Positions 1-9,046 of a stretch of 64,000 nucleotides of DNA are shown here, piece after piece. Made by a program: the position numbers and the translations under genes. Numbering within the stretch: position 1 is the stretch's first letter; every line of letters begins with the position of its first letter. The notes beneath the pieces were generated by a model. The model ran no database searches. It was given only the letters and a program-made list of their open reading frames with translations, and was not told where the DNA came from. This DNA comes from Ruminococcus flavefaciens (lineage in GTDB: Bacteria > Bacillota > Clostridia > Oscillospirales > Ruminococcaceae): contig NZ_UETD01000004.1 in the NCBI RefSeq assembly GCF_900116855.1, positions 240,066 through 304,065 of the forward strand, in the 5' to 3' direction.

Positions 1-379
1 TGAGGAAGTTGGTGTTTATGGTGACCACGAGGAGTCCTGCTATGCCTGCGATGGCAAGCTTTCCGATAAAGGGGACTGCTGCTATCCACACTGCCGCAAT
101 GAGTATCCTGCCGTAGAGCTTGTCGGTATCGGGGTTCTTGTCGGCGCTCCTGCCGCCGTAGATGTTTCCCAGCGCCATGGCTATCATGATAGTGCCGATG
201 ATGATGGTCCAGACTATCTGTGAGGAGCTGAAATATGGGGCAAGGAGCCTGCTTGCGCCCAGCTCCACTGCCATGACGGACATTCCTGCAAAGAACTCCG
301 TCATATAAAGATACCATTTGTTTTTCAGTATTCGGGGAAGGGGCTTTTTTTCAGCCGCCTTTGAGTTTTTGTTTTTCAT
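1..379 (-). CDS. Spermidine-synthase-like/MFS-type membrane protein, N-terminal part (partial)
   Basis: Reading leftward from an ATG at 379, preceded by AGGAGAT, the frame stays open to the window edge (about 126 residues). A short basic N-terminus (MKNKNSKAAEKK) is followed by membrane segments. Visible motifs are VELGASRLLAPYF, SSSQIVWTIIIG and ALGNIYGGRSADKNP, which match the N-terminal membrane half of the fused MFS/spermidine-synthase family, in which a membrane part is joined to an aminopropyltransferase-like Rossmann domain. The catalytic half would lie outside the window, so it is unknown whether an active synthase domain is present. The gene is on the same strand as the neighbouring membrane protein, 62 bp downstream of it. 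Family fairly sure, function inferred. Confidence 0.75.
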   Translation of the reverse strand, partial: MKNKNSKAAEKKPLPRILKNKWYLYMTEFFAGMSVMAVELGASRLLAPYFSSSQIVWTIIIGTIMIAMALGNIYGGRSADKNPDTDKLYGRILIAAVWIAAVPFIGKLAIAGIAGLLVVTINTNFL

Positions 380-441
380 ATTATCTCCTGATGATTTGAT
401 TTGTGATACTTGATCGTTGCAGAAAAGATGTACTGCGCCTT

Positions 442-1491
442 TTAAATCATAGGCATAAGGAAGGACAGCAGGAATAACAGTATGAATATGCCTGCCGCCG
501 AGATAAAGAATGTGTACACGGGGAGCTTTCCCGTATAGATGTTGTGGGGATAACGCGGCGAGATGCCTATTATGCGCCGTTCATTGTAGACAGGACTCTT
601 GTAGCTTGTCATATCCCTGTGGATATAGGTGGTGCCGTTGTACTCGTACTTCCATATGGCGCGGTATCTGGGGCGGTAGTTCTTTCGTCCGAAAATGGTC
701 TGTATGTCCACACATTCCGCATCGACTCTCTCTTTGCAGACCATCTTCTTCAGGATGGTGAACCAGAGGGGATACAGCAGCAGGACAAGGGAGCTGATGA
801 TCGCAAATGCGGCGGTCACAGCCACATGACCTTCAAATAGCTCAGCGTTTGCCGCTGTTGCAGAGATGAACACTGCGCTGACTGCAAATGTGCCCCACAT
901 GATGACTCCGTTGAAGCTGTTGGCGAGTGCCCTTGACAATGTAATGACTGCACAGCCTGCCACGGCAAGTACAAGTGAAGTTATGATAGTCTGGTCCTTG
1001 GCGGTTTTGTCGTATAAAAATACCGATACTGCCAGCAGTACGATACCGATGATAGTGGTAACGACCACCCTTGCGTTGGGCACCTGCCACGGGAAGTTCA
1101 TATCTGCTTCACCGTCTGTGTACCTTATCGCCATTTCCTTACGGGTGTCATGTTCCGTGTCGGTCTGCTTTTTCTCCCTGAATGCGTAGACCGCAGGGAT
1201 GGCGGCTGCCATGACGAGTCCGATGACTATCAAGGCGGTCTGGGCATCTCCGCTTAAAAAGAATGCGGTTATTATCAGTACGAAGCCCAGTATCATTGAT
1301 ATCACAGGCAGCTTTGGTACGTCGGTCTGTGGGGGAGTATACTTCATGTTGTTATTCTCCAAGCTCCACAGCGACATATTGTACCGCGCCTTCTGCCGGG
1401 GGGGAATGTCCGCCTCCTGTATGTATTTCCTTGCTTCTTCAAACCTGCCCTGCGAGGCAAGCTCCATTACTCTTTCAAAGTGTTCGTCCAT
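442..1491 (-). CDS. Hypothetical multi-spanning membrane protein
   Basis: A 349-residue protein with a soluble, helical N-terminus of about 55 residues (MDEHFERVMELASQGRFEEA, resembling a short TPR-like helix pair). It is followed by about eight hydrophobic segments in pairs (about residues 63-82, 87-104, 140-160, 168-186, 196-215, 225-246, and one at the C-terminus). A soluble stretch at about 255-320 contains RAIWKYEYNGTTYIHRD, which resembles the extracytoplasmic strand region of DUF3592-like proteins. The ribosome site is weak (GGGG). I do not recognise a named family and cannot assign a function. Its only same-strand neighbour is the spermidine-synthase-like gene downstream. Confidence 0.7.
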   Translation of the reverse strand: MDEHFERVMELASQGRFEEARKYIQEADIPPRQKARYNMSLWSLENNNMKYTPPQTDVPKLPVISMILGFVLIITAFFLSGDAQTALIVIGLVMAAAIPAVYAFREKKQTDTEHDTRKEMAIRYTDGEADMNFPWQVPNARVVVTTIIGIVLLAVSVFLYDKTAKDQTIITSLVLAVAGCAVITLSRALANSFNGVIMWGTFAVSAVFISATAANAELFEGHVAVTAAFAIISSLVLLLYPLWFTILKKMVCKERVDAECVDIQTIFGRKNYRPRYRAIWKYEYNGTTYIHRDMTSYKSPVYNERRIIGISPRYPHNIYTGKLPVYTFFISAAGIFILLFLLSFLMPMI

Positions 1492-1654
1492 TTGATTTTA
1501 CCCCTTTTTATCATTTTTGCATTGCCGTTTTCATCATACAATGAAGTTTACCCCATCGGCTTTGCCACAAAGAGAATTATATCACAAGGCTGTCATTTTG
1601 TAAAGAGGTATATCACTGCGGAGGTACGCATAGAATTTATCGGGAGGAGATATT

Positions 1655-2362
1655 ATGCCAAATGGAAATCTCGATACAGAAAAATATAAGCAGGAGCTCA
1701 TGCGGCTCTACAGCAGAAGCACCTCGGCTGAGGAAAAACAGGTAACTCAGCCTGTCCCCGAGGAGATAAATGACACCGATACGGAGGCTCCCGATGATAC
1801 GGTATATGCCGAGCATACCGAGGAGGACTCAAACGGTGCAGAGGAGGACTACAACAGCCGCTTCCCTGAGCCCGACCTTTCGGAGCTGGATACGGACTTC
1901 GGCACACATTCCGCCGAGGACGATGTGCCTCCGGTGTATGACAGCGATGAGCTCCTCGGTACGGAAAGAGGCTATATCCTTGTGAACGTGAGAACGGGTG
2001 ACGATTCTTCGGCTGTGGCAGGAGCCTTCATTTCGGTAACTGCCATCGTTGACGGCAAAAGACTGGTGCTTGCCTCGGGAGTCACTGATGAAAGCGGCGT
2101 TTCACCGAAATTCTCTCTGCCTGTGCCCGACCGTGAATACTCTCAGGAGCCATCTCCCGAGGAGCGTCCATATAATCTCTTTGACGTAAGCGTGTCCGCA
2201 GAGGGATTCTTCCGCGCACGGAGCGTTGATGTTCCTGTTTTTTCAGGGATAACCTCGGTGCAGAACTTCAACCTCATACCCCTGCCTCTGATGATGAACA
2301 GCTCCGACGAGACCGTTACCTACTACAACGCGGAGCCAAGCTTCGGCGGCGGAAAGGAGTGA
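1655..2362 (+). CDS. Acidic protein with a C-terminal beta-sandwich-like domain, partner of the SpoIID-like gene
   Basis: 235 residues starting at ATG 1655 after GGGAGGAGAT. Residues 1 to about 100 are low-complexity and very acidic (Asp, Glu, Thr, Pro). Residues about 105-225 look like a carboxypeptidase-regulatory/Ig-like beta domain (GYILVNVRTG, AGAFISVTA, VSVSAEGFF, QNFNLIPLP). There is no signal peptide or membrane segment. It ends 3 bp before the next gene, a SpoIID-like protein with peptidoglycan-binding repeats, so the two are almost certainly cotranscribed and probably work together at the cell envelope or in the forespore. The specific role is unknown. Confidence 0.75.
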   Translation: MPNGNLDTEKYKQELMRLYSRSTSAEEKQVTQPVPEEINDTDTEAPDDTVYAEHTEEDSNGAEEDYNSRFPEPDLSELDTDFGTHSAEDDVPPVYDSDELLGTERGYILVNVRTGDDSSAVAGAFISVTAIVDGKRLVLASGVTDESGVSPKFSLPVPDREYSQEPSPEERPYNLFDVSVSAEGFFRARSVDVPVFSGITSVQNFNLIPLPLMMNSSDETVTYYNAEPSFGGGKE

Positions 2363-2365
2363 CCC

Positions 2366-3757
2366 ATGCTTACAGGTACGCCCTTTATCCCCGAGACTAT
2401 CACCGTTCACCTCGGCTTCCCCGACTCCGAGGCGCCGGATGTGACGGTGGGCTTTGCCTCATACGTCAAGAACGTGGCTTCCAGCGAGATATATCCCACA
2501 TGGCCCGAGAGTGCTCTCCGCGCCAATATCTACGCCATTGTTTCCTTTGCTCTCAACCGTATCTATACGGAGTGGTACCGCTCACGGGGATACAGCTTCG
2601 ACATCACTGCAACGACTCAGTTCGACCAGAAGTTCATAAACGGCAGGGAATACTTCGAGAATATCAGTTACCTTGCAGATGAGCTTTTCAACGACTATGT
2701 GCGTCGGCAGGGCAGGGTGGAGCCCCTGTTCACCGCTTTCTGCAACGGTACCACTACCACCTGCGCAGGGCTGTCCCAGTGGGGGACTGTGGCTCTTGCC
2801 AACCGCGGCTATACTCCCTATGAGATATTGCAGTATTACTACGGCGATGACATCGACATCGTGAAAAATGCGCCTGTTCAGACTGCCATGCCCTCATTCC
2901 CCGATACAGAGCTGAAAAACGGCTCTTTCGGCAACGATGTGAAGTACATTCAGGTATGGCTCAACCGCATCTCGGGAAATTTCCCGGCAATCCCCAAGAT
3001 ACCTGCCGCCGACGGTGTTTTCGACAGCGCCACCGAGGCGGCGGTAAGGAAGTTCCAGCAGGTATTCGGACTGGAGGTCACAGGTGTCGTCAATGCTGCC
3101 ACATGGTACAGGATAACCTACATCTACACCAGTGTCAAACGCCTTGCGGAGCTGGACTCCGAGGGAGTGCGCTTCGAGGAGATATCACCTCAGTTTGCAG
3201 AGGAGCTCCGCATAGGTATGCAGTCCATCGAGGTGAGTATGCTGCAATACTATCTTGCGGTGATCGGTGCATACTACGAGGCAGTCATCCCCGTGGAGAT
3301 AACAGGCTATTTCGGTGAGCAGACCGAGCGCTCCGTAAAGTCCTTCCAGAGAGTGTTCGGGCTTCCGCAGACGGGTGTGGTGGACAGAGCCACAAGGAAT
3401 GACCTGTACCGCGCCTATGAGGGCATTGCGGAGTCCGTTCCCTCACAGTATACCGCTGTCGCACTCTATCCCGGTACTGTTCTCCGCGAGGGGGCAAGAG
3501 GGGACTCAGTAAGAACTATCCAGCAGTATCTCACCTATATAAACAGGAGCTATCCCGATATCCCTGCGGTCAGCGACACAGGCTATTTCGGCCCTCTCAC
3601 AAGGCAGTCCGTCACCGCATTCCAGCGGCAGTTCGGCATTGACCCCTCGGGTATCGTGGGAGCTGTCACATGGGACAGGATAGCAGGAGTCTACTCCGAC
3701 CTGCGCTTCGGCTTTGACAAGCGTCCCTATCAGAACCCGGGTTACACAATTAAGTAG
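2366..3757 (+). CDS. SpoIID-like domain protein with three peptidoglycan-binding repeats
   Basis: 463 residues. The N-terminal ~150 residues resemble the SpoIID/LytB family: SALRANIYAIVSFALNRIY corresponds to the family's 'ALKAQAIAARTY' helix, and a later stretch reads LFTAFCNGTTTTCAGLSQWG. Three PG_binding_1-type repeats follow, each with a 'G.FG..TE.AV..FQ..FGL..TGVV...TW' pattern, at about residues 185-250, 270-350 and 370-450. No signal peptide is visible, so export may be by another route or the protein may act in the mother cell or forespore. RBS GGAAAGGAG. SpoIID proteins are lytic transglycosylases in spore engulfment; activity here is inferred. A palindromic repeat overlaps the stop codon. 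Confidence 0.8.
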   Translation: MLTGTPFIPETITVHLGFPDSEAPDVTVGFASYVKNVASSEIYPTWPESALRANIYAIVSFALNRIYTEWYRSRGYSFDITATTQFDQKFINGREYFENISYLADELFNDYVRRQGRVEPLFTAFCNGTTTTCAGLSQWGTVALANRGYTPYEILQYYYGDDIDIVKNAPVQTAMPSFPDTELKNGSFGNDVKYIQVWLNRISGNFPAIPKIPAADGVFDSATEAAVRKFQQVFGLEVTGVVNAATWYRITYIYTSVKRLAELDSEGVRFEEISPQFAEELRIGMQSIEVSMLQYYLAVIGAYYEAVIPVEITGYFGEQTERSVKSFQRVFGLPQTGVVDRATRNDLYRAYEGIAESVPSQYTAVALYPGTVLREGARGDSVRTIQQYLTYINRSYPDIPAVSDTGYFGPLTRQSVTAFQRQFGIDPSGIVGAVTWDRIAGVYSDLRFGFDKRPYQNPGYTIK

Positions 3758-3780
3758 GGGACGCCGCCCTCGGCGTCCCG
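3754..3780 (+). repeat. 27-bp imperfect palindrome, copy 1 of 3
   Basis: A GTAGGGGACGCCG...CGGCGTCCCG palindrome overlapping the stop codon of the preceding gene. Closely related copies lie at 43413-43439 (opposite orientation) and 44622-44647. It can form a GC-rich hairpin but has no T run, so it is not a typical terminator. Confidence 0.6.
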
Positions 3781-3843
3781 AGCTTGCAGGAAGGAATGAA
3801 ACCATAATAATTACGCTTTTCGCATTGATAAAGGGAGGAAGAT

Positions 3844-4350
3844 ATGCCATACACAGATGATCAGAGAAAGGAACATATCCGCGAGCTTCAGAAAATGCTC
3901 TGCGGTATTGCCGTTCTGGGGAAAAAGATACCGCAGGTGCTGCCCAGCGGCGTTTACGACAGCGACACAAGACAGGCGGTGGAAGCCTTTCAGCAGGAGT
4001 ACGGGCTTCCTGTCACCGGGGATACGGACTCCGACACATGGAACATGATAGCGGAGGTGTACAGAGAGCTTACCGAGGGGGAGCCTGCTGCATACCACGC
4101 CTTTCCGTCGAAAAGCTATACGCTTTCGGTGGGGGACAGCGGCGAGCTGGTTTACATCATTCAGGCTATGCTGTGGAGGGCTGCGGCGTGGTATGACAAT
4201 ATGCCGAGGATAGCCGTCAGCGGAGAGTTCGGGGAGGAGACTGCCGAAGCTGTCAGAGTATTCAGGAGCTGCTGCGGTCTTCCCGACAGCGGCTGTGTGG
4301 ACTGCACCACATGGAATATGCTTGTGCGCTTTCTCGAGACTAAGACATAA
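3844..4350 (+). CDS. Two-repeat peptidoglycan-binding protein
   Basis: 168 residues made almost entirely of two PG_binding_1-type repeats. The first is at about residues 10-75 (YDSDTRQAVEAFQQEYGLPVTGDTDSDTW is its helix-turn core) and the second at about 95-160 (FGEETAEAVRVFRSCCGLPDSG). No signal peptide or membrane helix. RBS GGGAGGA. It follows the SpoIID-like gene by 86 bp and has the same repeat type, so it probably belongs to the same transcript and envelope function. Downstream is a strong terminator. Probably a non-enzymatic binding module; no catalytic domain is seen. Confidence 0.75.
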   Translation: MPYTDDQRKEHIRELQKMLCGIAVLGKKIPQVLPSGVYDSDTRQAVEAFQQEYGLPVTGDTDSDTWNMIAEVYRELTEGEPAAYHAFPSKSYTLSVGDSGELVYIIQAMLWRAAAWYDNMPRIAVSGEFGEETAEAVRVFRSCCGLPDSGCVDCTTWNMLVRFLETKT

Positions 4351-4358
4351 CAGCGCTT

Positions 4359-4393
4359 AAAGACTGCATGACAGAGTTCGTGCGGTCTTTTTT
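4359..4393 (+). terminator. Rho-independent terminator
   Basis: A 10-bp stem (AAAGACTGCA with TGCGGTCTTT, one G-T pair) followed by TTT, directly after the peptidoglycan-binding gene. Confidence 0.75.
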
Positions 4394-4478
4394 ATGGTGA
4401 GAGATAATGAAACTTCGTGCGTCTAATACTTGTGGGGAACTTCTGCCGATCATTTGCCGCTTTGGCAGCAGCTGTTCC

Positions 4479-4507
4479 TTGACAATTCTTCCCGATAGTA
4501 TTATAAT
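4479..4507 (+). promoter_or_regulatory. SigA-type promoter of the GT-C-like gene
   Basis: Perfect TTGACA (4479-4484), 17-bp spacer, TATAAT (4502-4507), 32 bp upstream of the start codon. Confidence 0.85.
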
Positions 4508-4539
4508 AGGAGAGTCAATAAATTTATACGGAGGACATC

Positions 4540-6858
4540 ATGAAGTTTTTTTTCCTGTTAATGCTTGCTGTAACGGTAGTTTCATCCGTTTTCATGATAA
4601 GATCGGATAAAAAAGGCAGTAAGTTCTACTTTGGCAGTGTCGGCTTCGTCATTGCCATCATCCTCGGCTGTGCCGACCTTTTCGGTGCTATGGACGATTC
4701 GCCCTTCCGCGGAACATTCACCATTATGGGAGCGGCTTCCGCTCTGCAGCTCCTGCTTTTCTTCTTTAAGCTCAAAAGCAGCGACAAGCCCACCTTCAAT
4801 CGTATCTCCAAGGCTGTCATAGCAGCTGTGCTGCTGGAACTCATCGTCTTTCAGATACCTTCCATCCCGACGAACTTTATCGGTAAGTACAAGCCTGTTA
4901 ACGTAAATATCGCCGATACTATCGTCGGAAACGGCTTCTATGATGCCAATGCCCCTCAGGACGGCATCAAGACAGGCGGCACCGATATCATCACTCTGGA
5001 ATACAACAAGCTGAACTGTCCTGTGGGCTCGGTCAAGATCGAGACCAAGCTATCCGAGACAGTAAAGTACATGGACGCTTCCATCAGCCTGAAGGATCAG
5101 ACGGTTTCCACTCTCAGAAGCGGTATCGCCACAGGCAGAGTTGTCCGCGGTGTTGACGAGAGCCAGTACATTCAGTGCTCCGTGTCGGGAAATGTGGACA
5201 GGCTCCTTATCGACTGCAAGTTCCAGAATAACAGCAACGAGACCGCTATAACAGGCATCATCATAAATGCTCCCATGCCTTTTGAAGCGAGCCTGATCCG
5301 TTTCTTACTCATTGTTGCCCTTGCAGCTCTGGTCATTGCAGTAACAGGCGCAAAGGCAATGCAGAAATCCGTTGAGGAGAAGAAGGGCACATTCAGACTC
5401 TATGTCATCGAGCTCACCATCGCGGCTGTTACCGTTGCTGTGCTCATGTGTGTGGCTATTGCTCATGCAAGTAATATGAAGCACTTCTTCAAGGGCGATA
5501 TCGGAGATCAGCTCTCACAGCAGCTGGTCGAGTCCTTCGAGAACGGAAGACTTGACATAGATGCTTATGTTTCCCCGGACCTTACTGCTTTGGAAAATCC
5601 CTATCAGTGGGACGCAAGAGACGGTATCGCCTATGAGTGGGACCACCTGCTCTATGACGGAAAGTATTACTCTTACTACGGAATAGCTCCCGTAATACTT
5701 GTATATCTGCCATTCCACAAGCTGACGGGCAAGTTCATGACTCAGGTCTCGGCTATAATGATATTCACCATAATCGGTCTCATATTGCTGAGCATGGCGT
5801 ATTACGCCTTTATAAAGCGGTTCTTCGGCAAGATACCTGTGGGCTGCGCTGTTGCAGGCCATGTGGTCATGCTGGTGTCCTGCGGCATCTGGTTCAACAC
5901 CTGCCAGCCTATCTTCTATGAGGCGGCTATCTCGGCAGGATTTGCGGCTATGACTGCGGCGGTGTACTTCCTGTTCACCTCGGGAGTTTTCACAAAGGAC
6001 AAGCTCTCGCTGCCCCGTACAGCTCTTTCGTCGCTGTTCTTCGGAATAGCGGTCATGTGCCGACCAACTCTTGCTGTATACGCTATCTGCGCTTACATCA
6101 TCTACGGTATGCACCTCAAGCAGGCTGACTTCATCAGCGCTGACAAGAGCAATAAGAAGCGCAGGATATACTACGCCCTCTGCGGAGCACTTCCGCTGGC
6201 GATACTGGGTATCTGCCAGATGGCGTACAACTACGCTCGTTTCGGTTCTCCCTTCGATTTCGGTATACAGTACTCACTTACCATCAACGACTTCACACAC
6301 TCCGAATTCCACATAAACTTCATGCTTCTGGGACTGTTCTACTACCTCATAGCTCCGCCTATGCTGAAGGGAAATTACCCTTACATCACCAACGATTTCA
6401 GCCAGTTCGGAATAAACGGCTATTACTACCGCTGCCCCGAGACTGCGGCAGGTATTATCTTCCTCGCAATGCCTACACTGGGCTTCCTGTTCTCTCGCAA
6501 GGCGCTCAGAGCGCTCCCCGACAGAAAGGCTCGCATAAGAGCTCTGCTTGGTGTCGGACTGCCCTGTCTGGTAATGCCTATCGTCATCATATGCTCCATC
6601 TGGGAGAGCGGTTATGCCGTAAGATACTTTGCAGACTTCGCATGGGAGATGGTTTTCGGCGGTCTGTGCATACTCTTCTTCCTCTATAACAGGAGCAAGA
6701 ACGAGACACATAAGAAACAGTTCAAGTGGTTCATGGCAGCAGCAGCTGTTGTGGCAGTTGTGCTGAATGCACCAATGGTATACGGTGTTATGTGCCCCAG
6801 AGACTACTTCCCCGAGCTCAGCGAAAAGTTCAGCAGGATAGTTGCCTTCTGGCAGTAA
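4540..6858 (+). CDS. Large polytopic membrane protein, GT-C glycosyltransferase-like
   Basis: 772 residues, start at ATG 4540 after CGGAGG. Four N-terminal membrane segments (to about residue 110) are followed by a soluble domain of about 130 residues, two more helices, an extracytoplasmic stretch with YDGKYYSYYGIAPVILVYLPF at its end, and then many membrane helices with a central VMCRPTLAVYA motif. The 'YYSYYG.APV...LPF' and '..RPT' motifs recur in GT-C-fold, polyprenyl-phosphate-sugar-dependent membrane glycosyltransferases of clostridia. The fold assignment is inference, and acceptor and sugar are unknown. Monocistronic: own perfect promoter and a strong terminator. Confidence 0.65.
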   Translation: MKFFFLLMLAVTVVSSVFMIRSDKKGSKFYFGSVGFVIAIILGCADLFGAMDDSPFRGTFTIMGAASALQLLLFFFKLKSSDKPTFNRISKAVIAAVLLELIVFQIPSIPTNFIGKYKPVNVNIADTIVGNGFYDANAPQDGIKTGGTDIITLEYNKLNCPVGSVKIETKLSETVKYMDASISLKDQTVSTLRSGIATGRVVRGVDESQYIQCSVSGNVDRLLIDCKFQNNSNETAITGIIINAPMPFEASLIRFLLIVALAALVIAVTGAKAMQKSVEEKKGTFRLYVIELTIAAVTVAVLMCVAIAHASNMKHFFKGDIGDQLSQQLVESFENGRLDIDAYVSPDLTALENPYQWDARDGIAYEWDHLLYDGKYYSYYGIAPVILVYLPFHKLTGKFMTQVSAIMIFTIIGLILLSMAYYAFIKRFFGKIPVGCAVAGHVVMLVSCGIWFNTCQPIFYEAAISAGFAAMTAAVYFLFTSGVFTKDKLSLPRTALSSLFFGIAVMCRPTLAVYAICAYIIYGMHLKQADFISADKSNKKRRIYYALCGALPLAILGICQMAYNYARFGSPFDFGIQYSLTINDFTHSEFHINFMLLGLFYYLIAPPMLKGNYPYITNDFSQFGINGYYYRCPETAAGIIFLAMPTLGFLFSRKALRALPDRKARIRALLGVGLPCLVMPIVIICSIWESGYAVRYFADFAWEMVFGGLCILFFLYNRSKNETHKKQFKWFMAAAAVVAVVLNAPMVYGVMCPRDYFPELSEKFSRIVAFWQ

Positions 6859-6870
6859 AGATATCATAGG

Positions 6871-6900
6871 ACAGGTACTCTGCGGAGTACCTGTTTTTTT
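6871..6900 (+). terminator. Rho-independent terminator
   Basis: A perfect 10-bp stem (ACAGGTACTC/GAGTACCTGT) with a TGCG loop and a run of T. Confidence 0.9.
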
Positions 6901-6941
6901 GCGCGGATATGTTTCTTTTTGGCTGATATTCATGAAAACTA

Positions 6942-6970
6942 TTGACAATCGGCAAAAGATATGCTATACT
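6942..6970 (+). promoter_or_regulatory. Promoter of small secreted protein A
   Basis: TTGACA (6942-6947), 17-bp spacer, TATACT (6965-6970). The 8 bases after the -10 box (CTGCTCAT) and the following AAG are identical in the promoter at 17252-17280. Confidence 0.85.
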
Positions 6971-6978
6971 CTGCTCAT

Positions 6979-6994
6979 AAGGTCACCTGACCTT
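6979..6994 (+). promoter_or_regulatory. 5'-terminal hairpin of the protein A mRNA
   Basis: AAGGTCACCTGACCTT, a 7-bp inverted repeat starting 9 bp after the -10 box, so it would sit at the very 5' end of the transcript. Matching elements with different stem sequence lie at 16897-16914, 17289-17304 and (minus strand) 40992-41003. It could be an mRNA-stabilising stem-loop or a DNA operator. Confidence 0.6.
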
Positions 6995-7022
6995 AAATAT
7001 ATTGTAAAGGACTTGGTACACT

Positions 7023-7268
7023 ATGAAACACATCCTCAAGAAGATCTCAGCATTCGCCCTTGCATTCACCATCCTCGGTGCAGGATCGGTAATGACCAAA
7101 ACTGTCTCACCACAATCGGATAACACCCTCGATGCTCATGCTGCCTGCGTTCATGGTCAGGGAGTTTACACCACTTTCCTCTGGGTAACTCCACATCTCC
7201 GCGTAGCTCAGGTTCGCTGCTGCGGCTGCCACGGTGTACTTGAGACCTACACTGCGTATTTCGGTTAA
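7023..7268 (+). CDS. Small secreted cysteine-rich protein A (shared-leader family)
   Basis: 81 residues. Residues 1 to about 40 form a signal peptide of the family seen four times here: MKHILKKIS, a hydrophobic core ending LGAGS, then TKT..P..D and an A-rich cleavage area near AHA-A. The mature part is about 41 residues with four Cys (one early, then RCCGC), ending GVLETYTAYFG. The CCG...Y.AY/YTYI tail also occurs in the protein at 16944-17174, so these two are closest relatives. Own promoter, 5' hairpin, RBS AAAGGA and terminator. No known family recognised. Could be a signalling or antimicrobial peptide or a surface structural peptide; all of that is speculation. Confidence 0.75.
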   Translation: MKHILKKISAFALAFTILGAGSVMTKTVSPQSDNTLDAHAACVHGQGVYTTFLWVTPHLRVAQVRCCGCHGVLETYTAYFG

Positions 7269-7279
7269 GATGTTATTTG

Positions 7280-7312
7280 AAAAGCCCCCTGTTTAATAAG
7301 GGGGCTTTTCTT
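7280..7312 (+). terminator. Rho-independent terminator
   Basis: A 10-bp stem AAAAGCCCCC/GGGGGCTTTT followed by T-rich sequence, 11 bp after the stop of protein A. Confidence 0.85.
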
Positions 7313-7432
7313 TGTCATAAGTCTCTGGACAATTTGCACATCAATGCTGCGTCATTACTGTAGAATGTCACAAAAATGAGCAGGATCAGTTTTATTTGTC
7401 GTGTTTTTCTTCCATTTTTGCTCCCGAAAAGG

Positions 7433-7485
7433 TATAATATTAATATATGTGTATACCGCTGTGACGGAATTGTTTTGTCAGCGGT
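7433..7485 (+). promoter_or_regulatory. -10 box and 5' UTR hairpin of the amino-sugar operon
   Basis: TATAAT at 7433-7438 with no good -35 box at 17 bp. The leader then holds a 9-bp stem (ACCGCT..GAC 7455-7465 with GTCAGCGGT 7477-7485, two-base bulge), directly upstream of the ribosome site GGAAAGGGGAG. It could stabilise the mRNA or affect initiation. Confidence 0.5.
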
Positions 7486-7501
7486 GGAAAGGGGAGCACT
7501 T

Positions 7502-7936
7502 ATGCAGGTTATCAAATATGTTTTTCAGCCCCACGGTGACGACAGAGGTCAGCTGGTGGCTCTGGAGGAGTTCAAGGATATCCCGTTCAGGATAAAGAGA
7601 GTTTATTATATGTATGATACCGTTGCGGACGTTACCCGCGGTAAGCACGCTCACAAGTCGCTGCAGCAGATACTCGTATGCATTCACGGAAGCTGCAAGG
7701 TGAGACTGGATAACGGCAGGGAGAAAAAAGTCATCCCTCTCGAAAAGCCCTATGAGGGACTCTATGTTTCAAATGCCATGTGGAGGGAAATGTTTGATTT
7801 CTCTCCCGATGCTGTGCTCATGGTCCTTGCATCGGAGCTGTATGACGAGAAGGACTATATAAGGGATTACGATGAGTTCCTTGAATATGTCAAGAATTGC
7901 GGCGACACTGCTGTGGCAGAGGAGGCTCCTCTATGA
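7502..7936 (+). CDS. dTDP-4-dehydro-6-deoxyglucose 3,4-ketoisomerase (FdtA/QdtA-like cupin)
   Basis: The best start is ATG 7502, 5 bases after GGAAAGGGGAG, giving 144 residues, the usual length. It has the compact cupin features of the WxcM/FdtA family: [14 protein letters not shown] near the N-terminus, [25 protein letters not shown] (active-site His cluster) and [11 protein letters not shown]. Family members move the keto group of dTDP-4-keto-6-deoxyglucose from C4 to C3, the first committed step to 3-amino-3,6-dideoxyhexoses. Its stop overlaps the start of the aminotransferase (ATGA), and an acetyltransferase follows, which supports this role. FdtA versus QdtA (galacto versus gluco product) cannot be told from sequence by eye. 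Confidence 0.85.
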   Translation: MQVIKYVFQPHGDDRGQLVALEEFKDIPFRIKRVYYMYDTVADVTRGKHAHKSLQQILVCIHGSCKVRLDNGREKKVIPLEKPYEGLYVSNAMWREMFDFSPDAVLMVLASELYDEKDYIRDYDEFLEYVKNCGDTAVAEEAPL

Positions 7937-9030
7937 TGGTACCTTTTGCAAGCTTCAGACCTATGGAGAAGGAGCTGGGGGATAAGCTCAGGGCAGCCTT
8001 TGAGGAGGTCCTTGCTTCGAGTTCCTATGTCAGAGGTGAGCAGTGCAGGCTGTTTGAAGCGGAGTTCGCAGAGTACTGCGGAAGAAAGCACTGTATAGGC
8101 GTGGGAAACGGTCTTGATGCCATTTACCTGTCACTGAAAGCCCTCGGCATAGGACAAGGCGATGAGGTCATAGTTCCCTCGGATACGTTTATCGCAACTG
8201 CACTGGCTGTTACATATACGGGCGCTGTGCCTGTGTTTGCCGAGCCCGATATGAGAACATACAACATCTCTCCCGAGGAGATAGAAAAGCACATTACCGA
8301 CAGGACGAGAGCGGTCATTCCCGTTCACCTATACGGTCAGCCTGCGGATATGGACAGGATAATGCCCATTGCAAAAAAACACGGGCTGTATGTGGTGGAG
8401 GACTGCGCTCAGGCTCACGGCGCTCTGTATAAGGGCAGAAAGGTGGGAAGTTTCGGCGATGCTGCCGCTTTCAGCTTCTATCCCGGAAAAAATCTCGGTG
8501 CCCTTGGGGACGGCGGTGCTGTTGTCACCGACAATGAGGAGCTTGCCGACAGGATAAGAGCTCTCGGAAACTACGGCTCGGACTACAAGTATCATCATAT
8601 ATATCAGGGAAACAACTCCCGCCTCGATGAGATGCAGGCTGCTTTCCTCAGGGTTAAGCTCAGGGAGCTGGACAGGATGAACGCCTTCCGCAGAGCCGCT
8701 GCGGACAGATATTCGTCGGGAATAGTCAACAGAGAGGTCATCCTTCCCTTTGTTGCAGAGGGCTGTGAGCCCGTGTGGCATATCTATGCGGTGAGGTCAC
8801 GGAAAAGGGACAGGCTTTTGTCTTACCTTGAGGATAAGGGCATATCAGCAGGTATGCACTATCCCTGCCCCATTCATCTTCAGAAATGCTATGAGGAGCT
8901 GGGCATGAAAAGGGGAAGCCTTCCTGCGGCTGAGGAGATCAGCGCTACGGAGCTCAGTCTGCCCATGTTCTATGGCATGACAGAGGAGCAGACCGACTAT
9001 GTGATAGATGCCATAAACTCGTTTGTATGA
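7933..9030 (+). CDS. DegT/DnrJ/EryC1/StrS-family sugar 3-aminotransferase (FdtB/QdtB-like)
   Basis: 365 residues from ATG 7933, chosen because AGAGGAGG lies 7 bases upstream and the start overlaps the previous stop. PLP-dependent sugar aminotransferase signatures: [50 protein letters not shown] and [18 protein letters not shown], where the Lys of YPGKN is the expected Schiff-base residue. It would transfer an amino group from glutamate to the 3-keto sugar made by the upstream ketoisomerase. The DegT family also includes 4-aminotransferases, but the FdtA neighbour points to C3. Confidence 0.88.
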   Translation: MMVPFASFRPMEKELGDKLRAAFEEVLASSSYVRGEQCRLFEAEFAEYCGRKHCIGVGNGLDAIYLSLKALGIGQGDEVIVPSDTFIATALAVTYTGAVPVFAEPDMRTYNISPEEIEKHITDRTRAVIPVHLYGQPADMDRIMPIAKKHGLYVVEDCAQAHGALYKGRKVGSFGDAAAFSFYPGKNLGALGDGGAVVTDNEELADRIRALGNYGSDYKYHHIYQGNNSRLDEMQAAFLRVKLRELDRMNAFRRAAADRYSSGIVNREVILPFVAEGCEPVWHIYAVRSRKRDRLLSYLEDKGISAGMHYPCPIHLQKCYEELGMKRGSLPAAEEISATELSLPMFYGMTEEQTDYVIDAINSFV

Positions 9031-9046
9031 GTCAGGAAAGGAATGA